Below are positions 46,796 to 57,500 of a stretch of 64,000 bases of DNA, one piece after another. Numbering within the stretch: position 1 is the first letter of the stretch; every line of letters starts with the position of its first letter. Position numbers and translations under genes: made by a program. The DNA is from Halicephalobus mephisto (taxonomy: Eukaryota; Nematoda; Chromadorea; Rhabditida; Panagrolaimidae). Under the pieces are notes generated by a model. The model was not told the origin of the DNA. It did no database searches and saw nothing but the letters and a program-made list of their open reading frames with translations. The stretch spans positions 248,001-312,000 of the forward strand of contig SWDT01000092.1 of assembly GCA_009193035.1 (NCBI GenBank). Direction: 5' to 3'.

Positions 46796-48669
46796 GATAA
46801 TTCCCGAAGACGACCGACCCAATGATCACCCTTTTCTCATAGTTTAGTTTAACAGGCCAGCTCTGTTGGACGACAACATTTGTTTTTTGAGAACAAGCAA
46901 TTCGAACGGGCAAGAATTTGCTTTATGAAATTGATTCAATAAAAATAAACCATACAATAATCTTTAATAGCAACAAAGTATATAATTGCAGGGAAACTAA
47001 TCACAATTTTAACTTTTAAGACAACTTGGCTTGTAGTAATTTCAAGACCAAAAACGAATCAGGTAGGTAATGAATTTAACACTCGGAGTCCCGACTATAA
47101 TTTAAACAGCGTTTGATAAATTTTTGAACATTCAGTCCAACCATATACAGGATTTCTAAAAAATTTTTGTTTGCTGAAAAAAATATTGAATTGAAAAGTC
47201 ATTTGTTCTCGAGTTCGACAAATCTTAATAATCACTTTAATAATAGATCTGGCAAAATAAAGTTCTATACATAGGAAGGTTGACAAAACTTTCGAAAATT
47301 ATTAAAAATAATCAATTAAAAAATTATTATATTTTGCCTCAGGGTCAACAGATATGTAGGTATTTTTCAGAGATCTGTGCATAACTTGTTTTAATAACAA
47401 CTAAGATTAAAAATAAACATCAATAATAAATAAATTTTAATCATAAATCTCTCCATAATTCAATTCCGAAGAAGACTGTTTATTTAAAATTTTTCGGAAA
47501 TACATTCCTATATTTTTTAGAATGCAATGCGAATGAATTCTCCATCAAATATAACAGTTTTCTGAAATCACTGCTTCAAAACAAATGAGATGGAATATTA
47601 CTATTTTCTTGTTTTTCTTTAAAATATCTTTTTTCACTGTTGCTTTCATTAACATTGAATTCGCTATAACACTGATATTTGTTCATCAACTTTGTTGGGA
47701 TTTATTAGACTCAGCACTAAGAAGAAAACAGTCTGATCTAAATTTAACTTTTATAGATCAAGAGCTGTACAATCATATTCCCGTGATTAAAAAATAATTG
47801 GTAAATTTCGTTCTGCTCAATCAAATCGATTAAAAAATCATTATTTAGTTGTAATAGGATTCGAATCTGACACAATTTAGCTTTAAAATATTATTTCCAA
47901 CAGACTCTGAAATAAAGTTTGCTTTTTCCTCCATTTGTTAAATATAGAAAATTAAAACATAAAAACAATTATTCGTGGAGACCAAGGTTCAATAACCAAA
48001 CATCCTTTTGAATCTCAAATTATAGCTGATCAAATGCTTTATGAACTAAATCTAAATTTTAAAATTCAGATAAAATTAGAGAAATGAGGCTGTAAAACGC
48101 TTGCTAACCTTTGTGCGTAAGTACGGGTGAAAATTACAAAAAATGACCAGGCAAATCAGTTTCCTGCGTGGGTTATTCGGACAGTGAAGACAGACCGGCA
48201 ATCCGCGTCAAGTTGGTTCGCCTAGTCTCTCACTTTGCGCAGCAGAACTGATCCAACGTGCGTCCATCGTCAACCCTATTCTTATTCTTATTATGCAGGA
48301 AGGGAGTAGAGGCATCGATTTGAATTCGAAAACCAAAAATTCCCTTCTAACGTGGATGATAAGCTTGAGCTCTATGAATAGTGGTCCTTCTGGTTACGTG
48401 GAAGTTTTTGATTTTTTTAGTTTTACTATTTTTCGTCGTGGAAAACTATTTTCACACGTGTTCCATCGGAGTAGTTTGGTCGATCGATTTCCGTTTGGGT
48501 TTTTTACATTTAATACAGTTCAATTATCTTTGTTGTTTTTGAAAATCTGGAATCCAGAAAAATCTTCGATCAAGCTGGATCTCTTTAATCCGCGAAAATC
48601 GCACACTGTGGAGTGCTTTGCTCTTCTAGGAGCTTTCTGATTCAAATCGATTTCAGTTTCTTCGCTGAA
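46796..48669. other. intergenic region upstream of the ERp44 gene
   Basis: The first part (to about 48060) is AT-rich; AATAAA near 46938 probably serves the ShKT gene. From about 48100 to 48640 composition is more balanced, with CG dinucleotides, which suggests promoter and 5' untranslated sequence of the ERp44 gene. An acceptor CGATTTCAG at 48655 precedes its ATG by 14 nt. Open frames at 47585 and 48293 are not recognised. Confidence 0.45.
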
Positions 48670-50178
48670 ATGAAAACCTGGCCCCAGAAATTGTTTAGAT
48701 TCTTTCTTTTGGTCATTCTGGCCACAACGGTCTCCTCAAACACCGTTAGTCTTTCAATGAGCAACCTTGACCAGGTTCTAAAGAGTGCTCAGGTAATTTC
48801 TATTTCATTTGACCCAATTTGTACTTGATCGAAATTCGTTCAGGTTGTTTTTGTGGCGTTCTGTGCGGATTGGTGTCCATTTTCCCGCAGATTGAAGCCC
48901 ATCTGGGAGGAAGCAGCGAAACAATGGGCTCAGGAGAAGCCGGGTACCAGTGTCGTTTGGGCAATCGTTGACAGCGTTCAGCAGGCTGACGTTGCGGACA
49001 AGTACTTCGTCAACAAATACCCCACCATGAAGGTCTTCATCAACGGTGAATTGATCAGCAAGGAGTACAGGTCAACAAGGTCAGTAGCGGCATTGACCCA
49101 GTTCGTAGAAGAGCAGCTGAAGACGGCTATTGTTGACTTTGCCTCCAATGACTATCTCCAAGCCGCCATAGATCGGGACAAGAGAAACGTCATAGGGTAT
49201 TTCCCTGATAGAACAGGACCAGAATATATTAATTTCCAAAAGATCGGAGCTTTATTGAGAGAGGAATGTGTCTTCTGGTCAGCAAGCAATGATGCTTTGA
49301 AAACAGTAAACGGGATGCAGTTGATCTTCAAAGACCCAGGGACCGGAGACGACCAAACTGCAAGTTTTGATTTAAAACTCAGGTAATTTCGAAATTACAG
49401 TATACCGGCAGCTTTACCGACTACGACTACATGAAGCAATGGCTCACGGACAAGTGTATCCCCTTGGTCCGTGAAGTCACTTTCGAAAACGTTGAGGAAT
49501 TGACAGAAGAAGGACTACCGTTCCTAATCTTCTTCCGTGACCCCAAAGACAAAGAAGGGGATAAAATCTTCACAGAACTCGTAAGTCATTTTTTATGAAA
49601 AATAGAGAAATTTAAATTATTTATTGGAAGAATTCTAGAGTTATTGAGCTTTGACATCCATTAGAAATTAATCTACGTCAAAATCCATTTTTTAGGTCAT
49701 GCGAGAACTCCACGACCAAAAATCAGCTGTGAATGCCCTCTTGGCCGATGGGTTCAAATTCGCCCATCCCCTGAAGCACCTGGGGAAGACCGCAAAGGAC
49801 CTGCCGGTATTGGCGATTGACTCCTTCCAGCACATGTTCCTGTTTCCTAACATGTCTGAGGTCGACGAACCCGGGAAGTTGAGACAGGTGACATTACAAT
49901 GACAATATTATTCCCATAGAAATAATTAATTTTAGTTTGTTCTTGATTTACATTCTGGTAAACTCCATAAGGAATTCCATGAAACTCTGGATCAGAGAAT
50001 TGCGGAACTCCAGAAGTTAGCCATCGAACAAGCCCAGCAAGACGAACAACAAGGACCCCAGTCCGGTGAAGCCAGGCCCCCAGCGGCTTTACCTCCGGTG
50101 GACACGACCCCGAAGCCCTCCATCTTCAAAGAGTTGAAACCCTCGAATACCCGCTACTCTCTAAAGACAGAATTATGA
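48670..50178 (+). CDS. ERP44: ERp44-like thioredoxin-fold ER chaperone
   Basis: ERp44 retains Ero1 and unassembled secretory proteins in the early secretory pathway through a mixed-disulfide cysteine and a C-terminal ER-retrieval signal. Exons: 48670-48792, 48844-49359, 49401-49580, 49696-49887, 49936-50178, all phase 0, 417 residues (human 406). Seen: signal peptide; first thioredoxin domain with ADWCPFS, the single-cysteine CxFS site (mammals CRFS); SKRN-type KRNVIGYF; KCIPLVREVTFENVEELTEEGLPFLIFF; VLAIDSFQHMFLF; DLHSGKLHKEFH with the histidines of the C-terminal tail; and a C-terminal KTEL in place of RDEL, a plausible KDEL-receptor ligand. Intron 2 (49360-49400) uses a GC donor (GCAAGT); only this choice keeps the frame into the conserved YTGSFTDYDYMKQW segment. 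Confidence 0.94.
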
Positions 50179-50644
50179 TAATTTTTAACGATTTTCCCAT
50201 TTCCACAAGTCTACGTGTAGATAATTATCGTTCACTATTGCATCCACGATCGGCTGTGATACCTTTAGTAATGTAATTTTGAACCTCTGGTTGTGATTCT
50301 TTAAAAATATAAAGAATAACTTTTTACAATTTCGTGCAAGCTGCGTCGAATTCTTGAGGCTGCAATGACTAGGGAGAATCTTCAGTTGTCACGCAAATCT
50401 CGAGACAGCAATGTTAATTGCGTGACGGAATCGGAAATTTCCCCGTGGGCGCGTCTTAGACCGTTGCCAAGGTATCTCCACGTTCTGGAGTAGGCCCATG
50501 AAGAAGTCATTCTGGAGTCATCGCAGTTGTAGCTGATATATTCTCTAAAGTAGTCATTCTGAAGCCATCAAAGTTGTAATTTTGTCTTCTTTAAAATAAT
50601 TAATTCTGGACCTGTGAGAGTTGTAGTTTTTCCAAATAACAACC
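50179..50644. other. spacer between ERp44 and the guanylate cyclase gene
   Basis: 466 bp. An AATAT/AAAGAATAAC stretch near 50315 may be the ERp44 polyA region. The remaining sequence (50340-50640) is more balanced in composition and is probably the cyclase promoter and leader. No ORF recognised. Confidence 0.4.
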
Positions 50645-53600
50645 ATGGTTAGTAACTTTGATATAATAAAACTAAAATCATCATTTCAGCTTGGGTGGAT
50701 CCACAATTGTGCTAAAACAATGGTCTGCAAGACTTACGGTATAGAGTACTGGAGGAAAGCTCTGTATGTTGTTTGTGAAATTACTTAGGAACCTGTTGAA
50801 TTCTACAAATTCTGAATTCCATAACTTTGGTATCAGAATCCAATATTTTCAAATATTTTGAGTTTGATAGATTAGTTTGGAATTACTTAAAATCAATTAA
50901 AGCCATAAAAATTACTTTTAAAGTGTTTAATTTAAAAAAAGCCTATTTTTTCATTCCTTTTGTGGCTTATTTTCACATTACGCCAAAACAGGATTTTTCG
51001 AATTTAAAAAAAAAATATTGTCAATGAATTTTAAAAAATTAATTTCAAAGTCCAGGATTCTTTACAGTTTCGAAATCTAAAAGGCAGTATCGTATAAAGT
51101 GACGTTTTTTAAAACCATTTTCTCATCTTTTGGAAAACAACCATATTCGTGTTTAAATTTATTTTTTCACTTTTATCGTGACTGTTAATATTCAACATTT
51201 CAAGCAGCTTTTAATGATTCTTCAAACACCATAATTAATGAAAAAATCGGAAAATGATATTCGACAAAATCAAAAAGATAGTGAAAACAATTAAACTCCG
51301 AAAAATAATTCAATTTATAATTACAATTTTATTAAAATGAGTTCAATTCTTAAATTTTTAATTAATGTAGAGATATAGAGAAAAATATAAATTTAGATTA
51401 CGAAATATTATTCTGAACATGAATTTTATAAATTTAAAAATCTGATCATAAATTAAACCTTAAAAAATCCCATCCCGATTCCTAAAATTATCAATACCGT
51501 AATTTCTTGATTCGATTTCAGTGCTCTTTCTGACATTGATGAAGACATGGAATACATCACCAAAATCAATTACGACGACAATGAAACTTTCAGAATATTC
51601 AAATCTCTCGCCAAAGTTCTCGGTAAATTTCACCGTATTATTTTAGTGGCATTACAGTAAACTTGCAGAAATGACCAGTGACCAAATATACGAACTGTTC
51701 GGTTCCTGGGTCGTCAGGTACGCCTTGGATACCGGTTGGGACAAGCTGTTGTCGTGCATGGCAGATAGTCTCCATGTTGGTCAAAAAGCAGTATTTATGA
51801 CAGTAATTTAAAATACATTTCCAGGAATTCTTGGATGGATTAAACGCAATGCACTTTTTCATCGACCAAGTTGCTTTCCAGTCAGCGATGAGAGGACCGT
51901 TGTTCAAATGTGAGCCTAATAGTGACGGAACCCTGAGACTCCACTACTACTCTGTCAGAAACGGACTTTTCCCGATGATCAAAGGTCTCGTGATGCAATC
52001 AGCCAAATCCCTCTTTGACATGGATGTCCGGATCTCTGTGACGGAGCGATCACAAGAGAAAAGAAACAATCTAATAACTGAACATGTTGTCTTCACGATC
52101 GAGGCAGTTGATGTGTCTATCGCTCTGGTCAAAGACAACAATGCCATCTATCGTGCGATCCAGGTAGATGCTTCCAACACAAAACCCCCACTTGGAATAA
52201 CCGTCCAATCCTTCGCCCAAATGTTCCCAATGCATGTTTGCTTCAACAAACAGATGATCATTGAGCATTGTGGGGAATTTTTGCAACAAGAGTTGAACTT
52301 GGGCAAGAGGAGGATGACTAAGTTGACGGACATTTTTCAAATTGTTCAGCCTGAAGATGTTCAAGTTAGTTTCAAAGGATTCCTCACATGTCTCAATTCC
52401 TTGTTTGTTTTTCAACTAAAGCCAACCTTGGTCAGGAACGAAAAAAGAAACGATTTCCAAAAAAGAGCATTGATCTTGAAAGGTACCTCGATATTGAAAA
52501 CAAACAAAAAAAATCTTTTCAGGACAAATGATGCTCGTTAACAACGGACAGAATCTGTTGTTTATTGCTTCAATGCATCTGTCGACGATCAGAGAACTTC
52601 TGGAGTCGAACGTCTACATCTCCGACATGAAAATGCATGATGTCACGAGGGATCTGATCATGTTGAATCAGAGCAGAATCTGTCAGCAGGAATTAAAGTG
52701 AGATTACCACAATAAGACAAGATGTGAAATGTTTTCTCCAAAATAGTCTTGACGTGAATGTTTAGACGTTCCTAAGAAATTCTAAAATTTCGAGTTTCAA
52801 ATAATTTAAAAAGTTCTCATGGATTCTAGAATCTTCTGCAAATTGTTAAGGTATTCTGGAAGGTTTTTAAAATTTCTATGAGCTCACGAGGACTCCAAAA
52901 ACTTCCATTGAATTCCGGAAACTTCTACTAGATTATAAAATTTTCATTGAATTTTTAATTTTTTAGGAACGTAAAAATTTTTAAATTCCCACTGGATTCT
53001 GGAAGACTAAACACTCCTATGAGGTTGTAGAAAGTCCCAGAATCTCCCATGATATCCTGAAAACTTCAAAACCTTCTACTAGATTCCAGAAAGTTCCAAA
53101 GAATCTCGCAAAATTTTAAATTTCAAAAAGCTTTTATAAAATTCAAGATATCAGAATATTCCATTAAATTCTAGAAGCTCATATAGAATTCTAGTAACAT
53201 TAATTATGAAATAGGAAAATAATTTTTCAGCAAAAAACTGGAAGAGACTGTAAGAGAACTCAAAACAATGGCGAAGGAACTAGAACAGAAGAAGGCTCAG
53301 ACCGATCACCTCCTCTTCGAATGCATCCCTTCCGAGATTGCCGAACAATTGAGAGGTTCCCATCATGTTCCTGAAGGTGAAAATACCATAACTGCAGTAA
53401 TATATAACTAAAGTTAACGTTCAGAGGAGTTTCCTGAATCCACTTGCATGATGATCGACATACCGTACTTCCCAATTATCAATTCCAAATGCGAACCCAA
53501 GGACATTGTGAAGTTGATGTCAGACTTGTTCCACATTTACGACAGACTCATTGATCTCCACAAGTGCTACAAAGTACTGTCCATCATGGACTGTTACTTT

Positions 53601-54402
53601 ATCATTGCTGGAGTCCCTAAATACGTTCCAGATCACACCGACAGGATTCTAAACTTAGCATTGGGATTAGTGATGGAAGCGAAGCAGATCATTGTTCCGA
53701 AATTGAATCTCCCCGTTTTGGTAATCTTAATTCATTTTAAAAATCGGAAAACAATCTGATTCCAGCTTCGAGTGGCCGTGCATTCAGGACCCGTAGTCAC
53801 AGGGGTCTTGGGAAAAACGAAGATTCGTTACGGTGTCATGGGAGAAACCGTAAACATCACAAAACGAATGTTAGCCCATTCCGAATCCGGAAAAATCATC
53901 GTCACTAATTCTGCTAAAATGTAATTTTCTCATTTTCGAAAAACCAAATAGTCCCTTTTTAGAACGGCTTGTAAATCTACGACAAACTCCTTCGAATTCA
54001 TCACAAAAGGCTACGTCAACATTGGAAACAAACAAGCCACCTGCACGTTTTACTTAGAAAAAAATAATCGAAAAAGTATTTGGGAGATTATCGGTCGGGA
54101 AAAAGGTAAATCTAGCAATCATAATCTCCACTCAAATAATCTTTCCAGACATCAACAACACAAACGACGGTTACAAAGAACTTCATCTAGTCACTGACAC
54201 ACAAAACTGGATTACTGTAGAGTCAGATATCAAAAAACAAGAACAAGTAATTGCAGCAATGCAAAATAAAACAAATCACTTCAGTGCCGCTGCTGAAAAG
54301 ATCCGGAAATTACGAGAATCCTTTCGACATCATCACTCAGACGATTCCGGGGTTTCAAGCGGATCGGGAAACGAAACCTCCTCCATTTGCTCCCTCATGT
54401 AA
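50645..54402 (+). CDS. Soluble guanylate cyclase subunit, nematode gcy type (H-NOX + HNOBA + cyclase)
   Basis: Soluble cyclases bind haem gases through an H-NOX domain and make cGMP as dimers; in C. elegans atypical members sense oxygen in neurons. Exons: 50645-50647 (ATG only), 50690-50763, 51522-51622, 51669-51775, 51825-52482, 52523-52697, 53231-53376, 53425-53720, 53766-53920, 53963-54105, 54149-54402; all in phase, 703 residues. Seen: H-NOX start LGWIHN, proximal haem histidine in GLNAMHFFIDQ, GP of MRGPLF, and the haem-propionate YxSxR motif (YYSVR); HNOBA/PAS region and signalling helix (LEETVRELKTMAKELEQKK); then a cyclase domain with both metal aspartates (MIDIPYF, IMDCYF) and the N-x3-R pair (NITKR). 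The guanine-contacting Glu and Cys of normal cyclases are Leu (YKVLSIMD) and Gly (RYGVMGE). The C-terminus CSLM resembles a CaaX prenylation box. Which C. elegans gcy gene it matches is not decided. Confidence 0.9.
52740..53215. repeat. degenerate GAA/TTC repeat filling cyclase intron 6
   Basis: Most of the 533 bp intron (52698-53230) consists of imperfect copies of GGATTCTGGAAG, GAATTCCGGAAACTTC, GATTCCAGAAAGTTCC and TTCTAGAAGC with connecting CCATTGA/CTACTAG segments, about 25-45 bp apart. It is the longest tract of the repeat family in this window. Confidence 0.65.
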
Positions 54403-54569
54403 GTACGTCGAGATCGGTAAATAATTTCAATCTAATTCCACAACACTGTCATTACTGGCTTTATTTTCCAAATGCAAGAAATAACACTTATCGGTAGACT
54501 TTCGACAACAATAACACGTCAATCTGAGCAGAGCTACATTATCCCTTACAAAAACTAATATGCGATTAC
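54403..54569. other. tail-to-tail spacer between the cyclase and WASP genes
   Basis: The stop codons of the two convergent genes are 167 bp apart. No further feature was recognised. Confidence 0.5.
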
Positions 54570-57500
54570 TCAATCATCTTCCCATTCATTGCTGCTATCA
54601 TCACCGTCTTCGGAGTCGGACTGATTCATCTGGTTCCTTCGTTTTTCTAAAGCTCGAGCAAGGGCTCCAGCAAGACCATCTAAATTGGAGGCTGCTGTTA
54701 TTGACTTCCGCTTCTCAGCAACCTCAGATTGATCAACCTATAGAAATCACATTAAAATTAGTCAGTCATTGATAAACTTACATGACGAAGATTCGTTCCC
54801 TGTTTGATTGCGTTCATGACATCATCACGTGCGTTACCCGTACCATTTGCAACTTTCCCAAGGTTGATCGGGCTCCTTTCAACTGGAGCTGCGATATGCT
54901 TCAACTTGGCTCCTGCATGGATTTCTGCCAACAAATTAGCTCGTGCTCCAGAAGCCTTCGGTAAAGCTGGCTCATTCTTCGGGCCACCAAGTGGAGGAGG
55001 TGGGGGAGGCGCAGGTGGAGCTTGGCCTGATCCTGAAGATGAAACAGGAGCCGCAGGTGTAGGCTTATTGAACTGAGGTGGTGGGGGTGGCGGAGGTGGT
55101 GGAGCTGCTGGAGCCGAAGACGTCGTTGCCAAAGAAGCGGATCGAGTGCCTGGGACAGCAGGAGGAGCTTGAGTAGGAATGGACGGAGGAGGAGGTGGTG
55201 GTGGTCTAGCTGGAGCTTGTTCATGTCTAGGAACTGCAGGAGTAGACGGAATATTATGGGAGGGCAACTAAAACCAATCAGCTAAAGACAACGTATGTAA
55301 AAGCAAAACCTACGGAAGGCAAGGGTCGATTTAAACGAGACTCATGGGGTACCGATGGAATGCGCATAGCTTCAGTAGCTGAAGGAGCAGGGTACTGCGA
55401 AGCACTATTGTATTTCGGCAAAGGTTTGGTCTCAGATCCATCTCCCCAGTTTTCCAAAAATTTATACACAAATTTGATGTCATCCGGCTTCATTTTATCT
55501 GGATTCTGCCCTGCAGCGGTCAAGAGGGCTCGTACACTATCGTCCATCGGTTCGGCATCAAACATTTGCTGGCTGAATCCTCCATCTTGATCCCATCCAA
55601 TATGAGCTTTATGTCTAAAAAAATATTTTCAAAGTCTTGATCGAGAAAAAACCACAAAAGTAAACAATAAATGAATGTTTCGTTAAATTCCAAGAAAAAG
55701 CTTACTGAAAATTGATCGGGTTCCCAATATCTTCTTTACGAATTTTCGGCTTCTTGTCTTTCTTTTTTCCCTTCTTGTTACTCGACTTCAAATTTTCTTC
55801 CAAATGTTTCATGTTGTTAATATGAGAAACAGCTCCAACAGATGTAATACCGACGCTTGATCCATTGGGCTGGGACTTATCTAAAAACATAAATTAGAAA
55901 GATAATTCAGAAACAAAATCCTCAATCTGTTTGAAATCTATCCGAGACCTGTTTGGAAGAAATTATCAACAAGAGTTATCTTTGAATGAGCTCTTTTAAC
56001 TTCTGCTTTTTGATTTTTCTTGCTTCGTCGAGAATTAGGAGATGTGGATGCTGAAACTGGAGTTTTTGGCGGAGCTGGTGTAAAACTCCTATTATTCTGA
56101 TGAGGAGGAGGTGGTGGAGGCTTAGTTGGTCTTAATGTAGAAAATCGTTTAGGATGAGGCCGTTCGTTCTCAATCAATGAGGGTTTTTCGAATGGAATCG
56201 CCGAAGTAGAACGTAGTTCATTAGTTTCAGGAATACTAACAGTCGAAACATGATTTGGAGAAACTGCAGCAATAGTCTTCGGGGGCTTAGGCTTCGAGTC
56301 CGGTCGAGGGGGAGCTACATTAATCTTTGAACTAATCGGTCTAGTGTAAGAGGAGAACTGCAACATCATTGGAGCTTCAAGTTGGTCATTCGTATTAATT
56401 GAGAGTTCGCCTACAGGTTCTGGAGGAGTGCTACTAGAAGAATAAGCCGAAGATGACGAAGAATAAGCAATATTAGAAACAGAATAAAGTGAATCGTACT
56501 GAGGTAATGGAGTTTTCGGATTGGATACAAAATATTTAAGGTTTTCACTTTTTGCCGAAATACGGCTAAGAGGCGGACTTGATTTCGACTGTTTTCTTCT
56601 AGCTCCAACACCGTCGTAAACTCCACCGTTTGCACAATCAATCCCTTTTAAATTGCACGATCGGCAAGTATGTCGAACTGGAGAGTCTATCGTTGGGATC
56701 GATGGAAATTCGTCAACAGAAAGTAAGTTATTGTTAGAGCAAGGCTGGTGTGTCCATTCCGGGCTATCAAAGACTTTGTTTGCTCGATCCTCTGAACGAA
56801 TACGAGCACCGGCACTGTTCAACATTGCATAATGCGAAGGAACTTGGGGATTGTGGACATAGTTGCTTGGTTCGGGATGATGACGATTATCCAAATATGA
56901 GTGCCCATATATTGCCTCCTTCGAGCGATTCGCATTACCGAAATAGATGTCATTCTGAGGGTACCGTTTTGTCATAAGGTCTTCGGTAGATGGTCGATAA
57001 ATGGGCGTAAAAGAACTCGGAGTTGGAGGAGAGTTGATATCAGAGCCACGGTACACGGGATAAAATGAGCGACGACCAATAGTAACCCCTATTGTTGAAT
57101 TTTGGCGTGAAATAGAATGAGGGAAATTTTGCTGACCTCCTTCCATCGAAACAGACCTATTAATATGTGAAGTAGGGTAACCATAGACAGGAGTAGGCCA
57201 AAAAAATTGTTTCGACGTGCCCATCACCGGTTGAGGAGTCATAACATTCCTTCTGGGAGTCATTGGGGTAGAGTACGTTTTCGGGGTTGGGGTGGCTGCT
57301 GCTCGTCGTCTAGTCAAAGTAGAAACCGCGTCATGCAAACGTTGCTCTACACTCGCAACAGCTTGCTCAGTCGTTGAGTATACGAAAAAAGGCTTGACTT
57401 CAGCAATCGGGCGAAAGGACGAATTTTGTTCCAAATAATTTGAATTTATTGACGCTGATCTAGAGCGAGAAAGATTCCCAAGTTTCGACCCAGGAACGTT

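Noticed and set aside
47585..47797. 70-codon frame starting with a hydrophobic, signal-like stretch
   Set aside because: Composition matches surrounding AT-rich spacer and no acceptor or homology supports it.
47860..47880. GGATTCGAATCTG resembling a tRNA B-box
   Set aside because: No A-box, acceptor stem or cloverleaf can be formed around it.
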